From assembly GCA_024278515.1 (NCBI GenBank), contig JAJRTA010000251.1, positions 1 to 35,905 on the forward strand: a stretch of 35,905 nt of DNA. Reading direction: 5' to 3'. Made by a program: the position numbers and the translations under genes. Source of the stretch: Candidatus Zixiibacteriota bacterium. Lineage in GTDB: Bacteria > Zixibacteria > MSB-5A5 > GN15 > FEB-12. Below are positions 1 to 8,375 of this stretch, piece after piece (positions within the stretch are counted from its first letter, which is position 1; the number at the start of each line of letters is the position of its first letter). The notes under the pieces are model-generated. The model searched no databases. It was not told where the DNA came from and saw only the letters and a program-made list of their open reading frames with translations.

Positions 1-1
1 C

Positions 2-2302
2 CTACCCCAGAATCCGCTTCAGTATAGACTTTACCGCTCCTTCGTACCGCTTGACCACCATTACCGCAGTCGGCGAGTAACGGGCCACTTTTTCCGGTAT
101 CTCACCGAACAGTACCCGCCGGAAGAACGGTTCCTTCGCCGCCCCTATAACCACCAGGTCGTAATCGCGCCCTGCTTTGGCTATCCCCCCGGCAACGGTC
201 CTGGCCGTGATCATTTTAGTATCCCACGAGGCCGGCCGGTCGACTTCTTCGAAGGTTTCATTCAGGTGCGCTTCAGCTTCCTGCTTCTGTTCCTCGGTCG
301 CCTGTTCCGGGACAACATATCCGGTCGTAACCGACATATTGTTGGCTGGTGCAATCGCGTTCAACATCGAAGCGGCCAGCCGGGCGTTCGGTCCGCCCGC
401 GGTGGGGAACAAGCAACTTGACAGCTCTGTCTTATCTTCGAATTTGACCAGCGCCATGTCGCATGGTACGTAGCGGATCACTTTGTCGGCGATATCGCCG
501 AACAGACGATCCCGCGTGTTGCTGTACCCCTTCCAGCCCATGATCAAAAGCTCCGCATTTTGAGCCTGAACCGCGGCGAGGATACCGTCGGACGCGCGGT
601 GAGCAATGACCAGCTCGGTTCCGATCTGTTCTTTATGTTCGGCGGCGGTTTCTCTGGCCTGTTTGAGCAATGCCTCACGATGATGCGCCAGGCGCATACC
701 GTCGTGCACCGGTACCTGGCGGGGCACTTCGACTACCGTCGCCGCAACGACTTTCAACCCGCGCTGTTTGGCGATCGGATAAGCCAGGTTCAACAACGCT
801 CCCATATTCGAGGGGTTGTGAAGCGCGACCAGTATGCAAGGCTCCCGCTCTTCTTCCGCGGTCGGTTTCTGAGGAATCAAAACCTGCGGCTGCAGTGCGG
901 ACGATTTCTTCTCGAACACGGCATAATACAACAACAGGCCGACCGCCACCCAGCCGATTGTCACAAACCAGGCCATCGGCTGAAACTTGAACTGGTACAG
1001 GGCCAGAAAGATGTTCAGCCCGAAGCCCAGAATCGGTGTCACCGGGTAGAACGGCAGCTTGTATTTTCGCGGCAGTTCCGGATGCTTTCGACGCAGCGCT
1101 ATTACCGACAGGTTGACCATGGCGAAGGTCAGCAGAAATATCAGGCTGGCCGCCGAGCCGACGGTTTCGATAGGCAAGGTCAGCGCCATGACGATCAATA
1201 TGACCCCGGTGACGAGGATGGCGATATGCGGGGTGCGTCGTTTTGAATGGATTTGCGCTACCTGTTTCGGCAGCCAGAGGTCACGCCCCATGGAAAAAGC
1301 CACCCGCGAGGCCGCCATCACCGTTGCATTGAGCGCCGACATGGTCGAGAGCAAACCGCCCAGCACGATCAGGGCAACTCCGAAAGCAGGCATAAAATCC
1401 TCGGCGGCGCGCACAATGGCTGTCTCCTTGAATTTCCCGAGGAACTCCCATGACGATCCCTCATCAGGGCTGATTGCGGCCAGGGCCACAAACAGGATGA
1501 GCATATAAATAATGATCGTGATGCCGAGAGAAATAAAGGTGGCTCGCGGAATATTCTTCTCCGGGTCTTTTATCTCCTCGGCGACTGTCGCAATCAAGTC
1601 GTATCCCTCGAAGGCGATGAAGGTCAGCCCCATGGCGACCAGTACACCTCCCATACCGTTCGGAAGGAAAGGCGTGAAACTATCCATCGCCTGTTGTGGT
1701 TCGTCGAAAACACGGGCCAGTCCGAACGCTACGAAAATACCAAGCACTATTATCTTGGAAATTGTCAGAACATTTTCCGTTTTACCGGTAACTTCTGCTC
1801 CCCGTACGTTCAGCCAGGTGAACCCGATGCCGACCATGAAAGTGACGGTCAGAATCGATCGATCATGCCCGATCAAACCGAAGACAAACTCCGATATCGA
1901 CGGAAAATATTTATGCACAAACTCCCAGAGATAACCGGCGAAACCAAGAGCATAAAGACTGCACGCGACGGTATAAGCGAACCACAACATCCATCCGGCG
2001 GTAAAACCAGCGCTGCCCGGAAAGGCCATGCGGACATAAGAATACCCACCGCCCGCTCGTGGATGAGCCGAGGCCAGTTCGGCATAGGCAAAGGCGGTCA
2101 GCAGAGTGACAACGGCGTTGAGAGCGAAAGCCAGCATCGAGCCGGGGCCGGCCTCGCCGGCCGCTATCCCGGTCAACACAAAAATACCGGCGCCGATCAT
2201 CGCCCCGACGCCGATCATGGTCGAGTCGAACAAGCCGAGGTCGCGAGCGAATGTTACCTGGCTGGTTTCACCGTTGACCGCTGGTTTTTCATTGCTGGAC
2301 AT
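2..2302 (-). CDS. APC-family amino acid permease with C-terminal tandem universal stress (UspA) domains
   Basis: Inner-membrane amino-acid/cation symporter of the APC superfamily fused to cytoplasmic regulatory domains. The 766-residue protein opens with the APC signature GVGAMIGAGIFVLTG (about residues 31-45), followed by about twelve hydrophobic helices to about residue 470, including FIAFEGYD...AEEIKDPEKNIPRA typical of the family. After a short linker, two UspA-like domains follow (about 490-625 and 630-750). The first keeps a near-consensus nucleotide motif (GWKGYSNTRDRLFGD, G-2x-G-9x-G). The second reads GAAKEPFFRRVLFGE and has lost the middle glycine, so it probably binds nucleotide poorly. 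Transport with USP-based sensing is known for this architecture; the substrate is not evident. The start is ATG at 2302 with no clear Shine-Dalgarno upstream. The stop TAG lies at the window edge, so the gene is complete. Confidence 0.93.
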   Translation of the reverse strand: MSSNEKPAVNGETSQVTFARDLGLFDSTMIGVGAMIGAGIFVLTGIAAGEAGPGSMLAFALNAVVTLLTAFAYAELASAHPRAGGGYSYVRMAFPGSAGFTAGWMLWFAYTVACSLYALGFAGYLWEFVHKYFPSISEFVFGLIGHDRSILTVTFMVGIGFTWLNVRGAEVTGKTENVLTISKIIVLGIFVAFGLARVFDEPQQAMDSFTPFLPNGMGGVLVAMGLTFIAFEGYDLIATVAEEIKDPEKNIPRATFISLGITIIIYMLILFVALAAISPDEGSSWEFLGKFKETAIVRAAEDFMPAFGVALIVLGGLLSTMSALNATVMAASRVAFSMGRDLWLPKQVAQIHSKRRTPHIAILVTGVILIVMALTLPIETVGSAASLIFLLTFAMVNLSVIALRRKHPELPRKYKLPFYPVTPILGFGLNIFLALYQFKFQPMAWFVTIGWVAVGLLLYYAVFEKKSSALQPQVLIPQKPTAEEEREPCILVALHNPSNMGALLNLAYPIAKQRGLKVVAATVVEVPRQVPVHDGMRLAHHREALLKQARETAAEHKEQIGTELVIAHRASDGILAAVQAQNAELLIMGWKGYSNTRDRLFGDIADKVIRYVPCDMALVKFEDKTELSSCLFPTAGGPNARLAASMLNAIAPANNMSVTTGYVVPEQATEEQKQEAEAHLNETFEEVDRPASWDTKMITARTVAGGIAKAGRDYDLVVIGAAKEPFFRRVLFGEIPEKVARYSPTAVMVVKRYEGAVKSILKRILG

Positions 2303-2469
2303 GTTTTATAACTGCAAACCGCGGTTTCGTCACAAGAACCCTGCGGCTTGTCACTTTCTTACATAAATACTCGAAATGATGCTAACCAGATTCTTATGAG
2401 GTTGTCAAGAAGTATATCGGGCGCAATAGATATTGAATGATGGTTTCTGTTCGGAAAGGCTGTTAAAGA

Positions 2470-2498
2470 TTGCAGATTTGTTTTGGTTTTGTTATTAT
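2470..2498 (+). promoter_or_regulatory. candidate sigma-70-type promoter for the DUF2914 gene
   Basis: TTGCAG (2470-2475, weak -35), a 17-base T-rich spacer, then TATTAT (2493-2498, 5 of 6 matches to the -10 consensus). It ends 35 bases before the start codon of the following gene. The -35 match is only 3 of 6, so this is a moderate prediction. Confidence 0.4.
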
Positions 2499-2533
2499 CG
2501 ATTTGACCGGAAAGTGAATCAAAGGAGGAACTT

Positions 2534-2965
2534 ATGGGCAAGACTCTTTTTCTGGTATCTGTCGTCATTATTTTGTTGTTTGTTTCAGTCGGCGCACAGC
2601 AGTCGGGCAACACTCCCACAAAGAAGTTCACTAAAGAGACGGCGTCCGATCTGACTGTCGAGGCCGCTCTGTGTACCTCGGTAGTCGACCGGGAACCGGT
2701 GGGCAAAGGGACCACATTCAGCTCCGATATCGGCGGGCTTTACCTCTGGAGTAAGGTTATGGGCGCGACCGATACGACCGTTGTCGAACATTTGTGGTAC
2801 TACAAAGGGGTTGAGATGGCATCGGTCAAACTGCCGGTTAAGTCTAAATCCTGGAGAACCTGGAGCAGAAAAAGAATTCTTCCTGAATGGACCGGCGCCT
2901 GGGAAGTCAAGATTGTCGATGCTGACTGGCGTGTTCTTAAAACTATTTCGTTTACTATCGAGTAG
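2534..2965 (+). CDS. secreted DUF2914 domain protein
   Basis: Small exported protein of 143 residues. Residues 1-21 form a signal peptide (MGKTLFLVSVVIILLFVSVGA). The rest matches DUF2914: two conserved segments, LYLWSKVMGATD and VVEHLWYYKGVEMASVKLPVKS, followed by a WRTWSRKRILPEWTGAWEVKIVD stretch in which the aromatic residues and the final strand are typical. In other proteins this domain is usually predicted to be an all-beta extracytoplasmic module; no enzymatic role is known. The start is well supported by AAAGGAGG (2520-2527), six bases before the ATG. The following gene lies 194 bp downstream on the same strand; co-transcription is possible but not shown. Confidence 0.85.
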   Translation: MGKTLFLVSVVIILLFVSVGAQQSGNTPTKKFTKETASDLTVEAALCTSVVDREPVGKGTTFSSDIGGLYLWSKVMGATDTTVVEHLWYYKGVEMASVKLPVKSKSWRTWSRKRILPEWTGAWEVKIVDADWRVLKTISFTIE

Positions 2966-3159
2966 ATAGTTTCAGTCTTTGCATCGAAACACAGCAGAAA
3001 CCGGCCATTATGATTGTATCGCTGTCGGCGGGTTAGCCGGTTACGCATAATTCTGTATCGAAGACGGTGGTCTTTGTCTGACCAGAATGTTTTCAGAACC
3101 AAGTCACGCCTGTTTGGTTATAAGATAAACGAACGGCAACTGGTGTTACTGTTAAGGCT

Positions 3160-4242
3160 TTGTATACCCGAATCGTAATAAAACTTCTGCTGGTCGTTGT
3201 TTTGATCGGTTCTGTACCGACGGCGTCGGCCAAACGTATTTGTGATCAGTGCAAACAGGTGATTACCGGGGGACGGAGTATTGAAGTCGATGGACGGTTT
3301 TTTCACACCGAACATTTTAATTGCGGCTATTGCTCGAAGTCGATCGGCTCACAGAAATTTTACGAACATGAGGGAGCATATTACGACAGCGACTGCTATG
3401 CCGAGCATATTGCAACTCGTTGCCGGTACTGTAACAAACCAATCCTTTCAAATTATGTCAAAGCTGAAGGCGAACCGTACCATCATGATTGCTATCTCGA
3501 TCATGTCGCGGTGCGCTGTGTTTTCTGCGGTATACCGATCAGCGACCAGTACTATACCGATCCGTTCGGTAATGTCTGCTGCTCGGAGCATTACGAAAAT
3601 GCCCCGGTATGTTTTTCCTGCAAACGGTTCCTGTACGGAGGGAAGGACAGCCCGCACCGGAAGTATGCCGATGGCCGTCTTATCTGCGGAAGCTGCCTTG
3701 CAACAGCGGTGACCGGCCTTGATGAAGCCGAGAAGATATTGCGGGAAATAAAAGAGCAGCTTAACGAGGCAGGTATCTCGATCAGCCCCAATGTTGATAT
3801 CAGCCTTGTCACGCTTGAACAGTTGCACGAGGTGTCGGATGAAGTACTTCCCGATCAACTGGGGGTGGCTGTCTTTGAGGAACAACGCTGGGATAATGGT
3901 GAAGTGGCCGCCCGGGATTACCGGATCCATGTCCTCGTCGGACTGCCTGAATATCATTTTCGGTCGGTTATCGCACACGAACTTATGCATGTCTGGATAT
4001 TCAGGAACGGACAGGCGGAAACTATCGACCCTCTGTTGTCCGAGGGAAGCTGTAACTACTCGGCCTACCTGATACTGCTCAGAGACAAATCGGAAGTGGC
4101 GGGCCTTATGCGTGAGCGTATGTTAGCTGATGATGATTCGGTTTACGGTGAAGGATTTCGCAAAGTAAAAGAATATGTGGAAAGGGTGGGCACAAACCGC
4201 TGGCTTGCCTACCTGAGAGACAATTCCCGTCCGCCGTGGTAA
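3160..4242 (+). CDS. secreted LIM-domain / DA1-like zinc metallopeptidase
   Basis: A 360-residue exported protein that combines LIM-type zinc modules with a DA1-like peptidase. Residues 1-24 are a signal peptide ending TASA. From 28 to 179 there are repeated C-x2-C knuckles (C28/C31, C55/C58, C88/C91, C120/C123, C151/C154, C176/C179) alternating with HFNC, DCYAEH, DCYLDH and CCSEH ligand sets, as in consecutive LIM fingers. A charged helical linker (about 187-205) precedes the peptidase domain: LGVAVFEEQ, the conserved VGLPEY, then AHELMHVWI with H273-E-L-M-H277, and a probable third zinc ligand E295 in LLSEGSCNYSAY. These match the DA1 C-terminal family, known mainly from plant DA1 growth-control peptidases. 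The catalytic residues are intact. The start is TTG at 3160; it is the only usable start after the upstream in-frame stop at 3121. The substrate is unknown. Confidence 0.88.
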   Translation: MYTRIVIKLLLVVVLIGSVPTASAKRICDQCKQVITGGRSIEVDGRFFHTEHFNCGYCSKSIGSQKFYEHEGAYYDSDCYAEHIATRCRYCNKPILSNYVKAEGEPYHHDCYLDHVAVRCVFCGIPISDQYYTDPFGNVCCSEHYENAPVCFSCKRFLYGGKDSPHRKYADGRLICGSCLATAVTGLDEAEKILREIKEQLNEAGISISPNVDISLVTLEQLHEVSDEVLPDQLGVAVFEEQRWDNGEVAARDYRIHVLVGLPEYHFRSVIAHELMHVWIFRNGQAETIDPLLSEGSCNYSAYLILLRDKSEVAGLMRERMLADDDSVYGEGFRKVKEYVERVGTNRWLAYLRDNSRPPW

Positions 4243-4266
4243 AATTGGCAGAACATTTTATCCGGT

Positions 4267-5157
4267 TCAGACATCGTGTTCGACCAGTTTTACTTTCCCC
4301 TTGCGTTCCGAGATATAAACCCCCATTGTGATAAACGCCGCGCCGGTAAGTATCCAGACTGTGACGGCCTCGTTCAAAAGCGCCCAGGCGGCGACCATGG
4401 TAAATAACGGCTCGATGTAGAGATAGGCGCCCACATCGGCAGCGGTAAAGCGGGACAGCCCTTCCGCCCACAGCCAGAAAGATACGGCCAGACAGAGTAC
4501 CCCGAGAAAAACAAGACTCAGAGTGGTAACAGGTTGCATGCTGAGATAAATCCCGATACCTGATGTAAACAGGGTGTAGGGTACAAACACAAGTCCGGCA
4601 ACCAGTGTCATCCAGAAAGTGGCCACCAGCGGATTGACCGTTCGGGTTATATCCCGCGTGGCAACGGTATAAAGCCCCCAGGTGACACACGAACCCAGCA
4701 CAATTACATCACCTCGCGAATTGATCCAGGCCAGATTGCTCCAGCTTCCGTTGGCGGTAAGAACAACTACCCCGAAAGTTGCAACGATGAAACCGATCCA
4801 GTGATGTTTGCTGAACGGTTCTCTCAGGTAAACCCAGGCCAGCGCGGCTACGAAAATCGGCGCAGTGGTTAGTATCCACGCAGTGTTGGAAGCGGTCGTT
4901 TCTTTCATCCCGGTGGCCATTACCCAGAAATGCAGAAAAACTAAAAACGAAGCAACGAACAGCCCGCCCTTTTTTTGCACCGGCCAGATTTTCAGTCTTT
5001 TGGCTTTGATAATAATAAACAAAGTTGGGGCGGCCAGCAGAAACCGCGCCGAAATCATCTCGACCGGCTCCAGTTCGCGCAGGACCACTTTGATGGCTAT
5101 ATAGGAGATGCCCCAGAAAAGAACCGGCAGCAAAAGAAACAGTGACGACAGCTTCAT
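4267..5157 (-). CDS. EamA/DMT-family transporter
   Basis: Integral membrane transporter of the drug/metabolite transporter superfamily, 296 residues from the ATG at 5157. It has about ten hydrophobic helices in two EamA repeats (about 5-135 and 150-285). The family hallmarks are LLPVLFWGISYIAIKVVL near the N-terminus, EMISARFLLA, and, in the second half, YLYIEPLFTMVAAWALLNEAVT. Family members export amino acids, sugars or other metabolites; the substrate cannot be read from sequence. A TTG at 5175 would add six residues, but neither start has a well-spaced Shine-Dalgarno. The gene converges on the LIM/DA1 peptidase gene with 24 bp between them and no visible terminator. Confidence 0.9.
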   Translation of the reverse strand: MKLSSLFLLLPVLFWGISYIAIKVVLRELEPVEMISARFLLAAPTLFIIIKAKRLKIWPVQKKGGLFVASFLVFLHFWVMATGMKETTASNTAWILTTAPIFVAALAWVYLREPFSKHHWIGFIVATFGVVVLTANGSWSNLAWINSRGDVIVLGSCVTWGLYTVATRDITRTVNPLVATFWMTLVAGLVFVPYTLFTSGIGIYLSMQPVTTLSLVFLGVLCLAVSFWLWAEGLSRFTAADVGAYLYIEPLFTMVAAWALLNEAVTVWILTGAAFITMGVYISERKGKVKLVEHDV

Positions 5158-5213
5158 ACTTCCGGCAATTAACAATTACCGGGTGACAAATACAAGAAAT
5201 TGCTTGGTCGGGT

Positions 5214-5227
5214 TGTCATATTTGACA
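5214..5227. promoter_or_regulatory. perfect inverted repeat TGTCA-N4-TGACA, possible operator
   Basis: TGTCA (5214-5218), TATT spacer, TGACA (5223-5227), about 57 bp upstream of the EamA transporter start. The spacing suits a dimeric regulator. No adjacent regulator gene is visible, and a 5-bp arm can arise by chance. Confidence 0.3.
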
Positions 5228-5260
5228 GGTCACAGTGTGGAGATTGACGGCATACGATCT

Positions 5261-5503
5261 TTACGATGATCGTTTGGTAAGGACGATGGTCAGACGTACC
5301 AGCGCTGTCAGTGCCCAGACAAACTCCAGAATGACAAATGGTACGGCTCCCCCGTCCCAGGCATACCAGGCGGCCAACATGGCCCCGATGATGTTCATCA
5401 GAAGATAAACAACGCTTCGTTCGGACAGTTTACGAAGCAGGTTCAGACCAAAAGCCGCAAGAAGAAGCGTGACTCCAAAAGAACCTATAACAACAGGCGA
5501 CAT
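5261..5503 (-). CDS. small CBU_0592-like membrane protein
   Basis: An 80-residue protein with about three hydrophobic segments: VVIGSFGVTLLLAAFGLNLL, VYLLMNIIGAMLAAWYAW and FVILEFVWALTALVRLTIVL. This resembles the short CBU_0592-type membrane proteins, whose function is unknown. The pattern of a small residue-rich second helix followed by an E-containing third helix (ILEFVWALTAL) fits that family. It lies 14 bp downstream of the ETF-ubiquinone oxidoreductase stop codon on the same strand and is probably co-transcribed with it. The family name is from memory of the motif and not from a search. Confidence 0.65.
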   Translation of the reverse strand: MSPVVIGSFGVTLLLAAFGLNLLRKLSERSVVYLLMNIIGAMLAAWYAWDGGAVPFVILEFVWALTALVRLTIVLTKRSS

Positions 5504-5517
5504 CCTACTGTAGTTCG

Positions 5518-6393
5518 TTACATGTTCTCATAGTTGGGACCTTCCCCGCCCTGGGGCACCACCCAGCGAATGACCTGGTACGGATCGGCGATATCACATG
5601 TCTTGCAGTGAACACAGTTCGAGGGAGTCAACTGGAGCTTAAGTTTCCCCTCGCGGTCGGGATCGTCAACCATCTCATAAACCTGCGCCGGACAGAAATG
5701 CCGGCACGGGTTGCCGTATTCTTCCGTACACTGGTTGTTGCAGATATCGGTGTCGGTGATAACCAGGTGCGACGGTTGTTCTTCCTCATGCTGTGTGCCG
5801 GATTTATAGACATCGGTCAGCTTGTCGAAAGTATACTTGTTGTCCGGCTTGATCGTTTCTTTCTCGGGCAGTTTGCCGGTGTGGCGTCCGTACTCATCGA
5901 GTTTGCACATGTACTCGTGGTCGTGTTTGTTGACGCGACGCTCGAACAGCCCTTTGCCTCCGGTCATCATCTGAAACATCCCGTGCGCCAGCCCCGGGAG
6001 CAGGCCGCCTTTGAACCCGGCATGGAAATTACGCGTCTTGTACAGTTCCTCTCTGGCCCAACTGTTGTCGAACCTGGTCTGGTAACTTTTCAAGGCCTCA
6101 GCGGAGAAGTCATTGTTTTTAAGACATTCGTAAATCGTCTCAGCGGCCATAAGGCCTGATTTTATGGCCAGATGGATCCCTTTCAGCCTCTGCGGATTCA
6201 GCATTCCGGCCGAGTCGCCGCATAACATCAGACCATCTGAGGTCAGCCGGGGAATGGCAAAGTAACCGTTGTCCGGAATTGTTTTGGCCCCGTAGTGGAG
6301 CATGGTGCCTCCTTCAAGAATCTTCCGCACAAACGAATGGGTCTTATAGCGCTGGAACTTCATGTGGGGATCGTTGGTCGGGTCGGGTGAATT
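5518..6393 (-). pseudogene. electron transfer flavoprotein-ubiquinone oxidoreductase, C-terminal part (after frameshift)
   Basis: Continuation of the ETF-QO gene in the -1 frame relative to the upstream part. It resumes with NSPDPTNDPHMKFQRYKTH, the segment expected right after the N-terminal part breaks off. It contains the FAD/ubiquinone-binding region (LTSDGLMLCGDSAGMLNPQR) and ends with the ETF-QO 4Fe-4S domain: C-x4-C...CRHFCPAQVYE and NCVHCKTCDIADPYQ, then the typical end VVPQGGEGPNYENM. This half has an internal ATG at 6363 but no good ribosome site there, so independent translation is doubtful. ETF-QO passes electrons from fatty-acid and amino-acid oxidation, via ETF, to the quinone pool at the inner membrane. 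No etfA or etfB gene lies in the window. Rejoined, the protein would be about 558 residues, normal for the family. Confidence 0.88.
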
Positions 6394-7193
6394 AGGCCGA
6401 CCGCATAGCCTATTGAAACCATCGTGTCGCTCATGGCATAAATCCAGCCGCCGCCGTACTCGTTGGAGGGTTGCGGCCATCCGATAGTGTGATACACCTG
6501 CCCGGCTTTGATCCGGCCTTCCGGAACCTGCCACACCTCTTTGACACCGGTCAGATAAGATTGCGGCAGACAGTCGGCAGTCAGATGGGGGAGTTTTTCA
6601 AACGCCTGACGGGTCAGGGAACCATGCACCCCTTCACAAAGAATCGTCACTTTGGCTTCGACAATCGAACCCGGCTCGAAGTTCGGTCGCGGGTTGCCTT
6701 CCTTGTCCAGACCCATATCAACAGTCTGCACCCCGGCTACTCGACCATCACGGACGATTAATTCAGAACCGGCCAGTCCGGCGAAAATATCGATCCCGGC
6801 CGCTTCAACTAACTCACCCATCCAGGCTGACAACCTGTTCAGGGATACTATGTAGTTGCCGTGATTGTCAACAGCTTTGGGAGTGAAAGGAAACCTGATC
6901 GCTGACTCTTTGCCGAAATAGTACATCGCATCAGCCGTCACCGGACTCTCCAGCGGCGCTTCTTTCTCGGCGAAATCGGGGATCAACTCTGACAGCCCCC
7001 GAGGATCCATAACCGCGCCGGACAGCGAATGCGCCCCTATATGGGAACCTTTCTCCATCAGGAGGACTTCGGGCATCTCAAGCCCCTCATCGGCCTGCAC
7101 CAACTGAGCCAGCTTATAAGCCAGAGACAGACCGGCAGGACCGGCTCCTACTATCAGTACATCGGTGGGAAGAACTTCACGCTCAATAGTCAT
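6360..7193 (-). pseudogene. electron transfer flavoprotein-ubiquinone oxidoreductase, N-terminal part (before frameshift)
   Basis: The N-terminal FAD-binding half of ETF-QO, with the dinucleotide fold DVLIVGAGPAGLSLAYKL (residues 11-28) and the family segments MEKGSHIGAHSLSGAV and GGGWIYAMSDTMVSIGYAVGL. Homology stops after Leu267 (codon 6395-6393). The reading frame then runs out of frame through HPTRPTIPT to a TGA at 6360. The downstream homologous segment begins in the -1 frame at 6393, so one base is missing at the local TTA/TAA run (6391-6394): CTAATTC would need to be CTAAATTC. No slippery heptamer is present, which argues against programmed frameshifting. The start is ATG at 7193 with AAGGA about seven bases upstream. 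Either a real inactivating mutation or a sequence error is possible. Confidence 0.88.
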
Positions 7194-7228
7194 TACAGAT
7201 TCCTTGTTGCATTATTATCGTCCGGGCA

Positions 7229-7256
7229 AATATAGCTGCTAAGACAACAGATGCAA
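7229..7256 (-). promoter_or_regulatory. candidate promoter for the ETF-ubiquinone oxidoreductase gene
   Basis: On the minus strand, TTGCAT (7256-7251), a 16-base spacer, then TATATT (7234-7229, 5 of 6 to the -10). It lies about 36 bp before the ETF-QO start. Confidence 0.4.
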
Positions 7257-7401
7257 CAATGAACCTGATGCTATTTATTGAAGAGCAATAGGATGGATTA
7301 TGTCGGGGTTAAGTCGTGCCCACCGATTGAGTAAATGGCATCGCGACAGTTTACCGACAACGGTACCGTACTCAGGAAGGCATTCTACAGAATGTATACA
7401 G

Positions 7402-7842
7402 CTACGAGCGCGCCGTCTGGGCTTTCTTTCCGGGCTTGTTTGATTTTGGTTGCGGCGGATCCTTTGAAGGCTCGGAACCGTTGTTTTCCAGTTGCAGCAT
7501 CTCGGCTATTTTGGCCTGATCGCATCCGATCAACAGCAACCGCCCGGCTTTTACGATCGGACGTTTCAACAGAGTGTGATCGGCGGCCATCAGTTTTATG
7601 ATCTCACCTCGACAGAGTCCTGAGTTGTTCAGGTTATGCTTTGAGTAATTCGGGGACGACGGGTTCAAAAAATGTTCCAGTTTCAGATGTCCGACAAGGC
7701 GAATCAGTTCACCTTCCGTAAGTGGATTCTCGGCCAGATCGCGGATCTGGAGAATAACACCGGATTCCTCCATAAACTTCCTGGTCTCCGCACATTTTTC
7801 GTCGTCTCCGTAAGTAAAATACAGCGCTCTCTTCGGAGCCAT
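7402..7842 (-). CDS. ArsC/Spx-family thioredoxin-fold protein
   Basis: A 146-residue member of the ArsC/Spx/YffB family. The N-terminal thioredoxin-like strand-turn ends with a single cysteine in C-A-E-T-R, matching the C-x3-R arrangement of glutaredoxin-dependent arsenate reductases. It is followed by the family segments ILQIRDLAENPLTEGELIRLV and, near the C-terminus, LLKRPIVKAGRLLLIGCDQAKI (compare the family RPIv motif). The last ~25 residues are a polar, proline/lysine-rich tail. The start at 7842 is fixed by AGGAGGT five bases upstream; a longer frame beginning at 7884 lacks this. No arsenic-resistance neighbours are present, so a general redox or regulatory role is as likely as arsenate reduction. 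It is transcribed from a strong predicted promoter about 160 bp upstream (see 8003-8032). Confidence 0.82.
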   Translation of the reverse strand: MAPKRALYFTYGDDEKCAETRKFMEESGVILQIRDLAENPLTEGELIRLVGHLKLEHFLNPSSPNYSKHNLNNSGLCRGEIIKLMAADHTLLKRPIVKAGRLLLIGCDQAKIAEMLQLENNGSEPSKDPPQPKSNKPGKKAQTARS

Positions 7843-7913
7843 GTTACCTCCTGATAACCTTTCCTCGGTCCGCTTTTGCGGCACCGGTCTGATAAACGAA
7901 ACCCCTGTCCACG

Positions 7914-7950
7914 CTGGTTCGGATTCTTACCGATACCCCTCGGTAACCAG
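7914..7950 (-). other. bulged stem-loop in the predicted leader of the ArsC-like gene
   Basis: CTGGTT (7914-7919) pairs with AACCAG (7945-7950), and ACCGA (7929-7933) pairs with TCGGT (7940-7944), giving an 11-bp discontinuous stem with a 9-nt bulge and a 6-nt loop. It sits between the predicted transcription start (near 7996) and the start codon at 7842, so it would be part of the mRNA leader. A regulatory role is inference. Confidence 0.4.
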
Positions 7951-8002
7951 CGGAGTTTTCGATTGTGAACATCCAACCACGGTCCCACGATTTCGGGAAC
8001 CG

Positions 8003-8032
8003 ATTAAAATATATTTTCTCATTCGTTGTCAA
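8003..8032 (-). promoter_or_regulatory. strong predicted sigma-70-type promoter for the ArsC-like gene
   Basis: On the minus strand: perfect TTGACA (8032-8027), an 18-base AT-rich spacer, and TTTAAT (8008-8003, 5 of 6). The predicted start near 7996 gives a leader of about 150 nt. Confidence 0.6.
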
Positions 8033-8375
8033 CTATATTTTTTACCAACCGGGCAGATGTTGTCTGTTTTCGGCAACTTTTGCAAGCTTGGCGTGACCTG
8101 CTTAAGCCGGTTCACTATATCTGAAAAACAACTGCGTGAATATTCCAGGGTTGTGTCAACGATCAACCACGTTGTTGTATCGGTCACCCCACATGACCTG
8201 TCGTCTGTACAATAAACCTTGATGTCAGTATCGGAAAATTGTCAGGCGTCTTTAGTCATTGGTGTGCCCATCATATTCAACGTCACAACACCGGATTTGG
8301 TTTCAGGGTTTCTGTAGTTTTTTCCTTTTTATCAGCGCCGTCGGCTTGATTTTGTGTGCCGTGCTGTCTCCTGCC

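Larger units (their letters stand above)
7843..8375. other. 533-bp intergenic region between the O-methyltransferase and ArsC-like genes
   Basis: No convincing gene is seen. It holds the ArsC-like gene's ribosome site, a leader hairpin (7914-7950) and a strong minus-strand promoter (8003-8032). From about 8033 to 8375 I see no structure, repeat or tRNA. Open frames here lack a ribosome site or any recognisable family. Confidence 0.6.

Noticed and set aside
560-1246. Long plus-strand open frame opposite the APC permease
   Set aside because: It is antisense to a gene with strong family motifs and its product is a low-information, basic shadow sequence with no recognisable family.
6360-6534. 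Programmed ribosomal frameshift in ETF-QO
   Set aside because: No slippery heptamer or downstream structure is obvious, and the gap is explained by one missing base.
7841-8215. Plus-strand frame of 124 codons in the intergenic region
   Set aside because: No ribosome site, no family, and it overlaps the promoter and leader of the ArsC-like gene.
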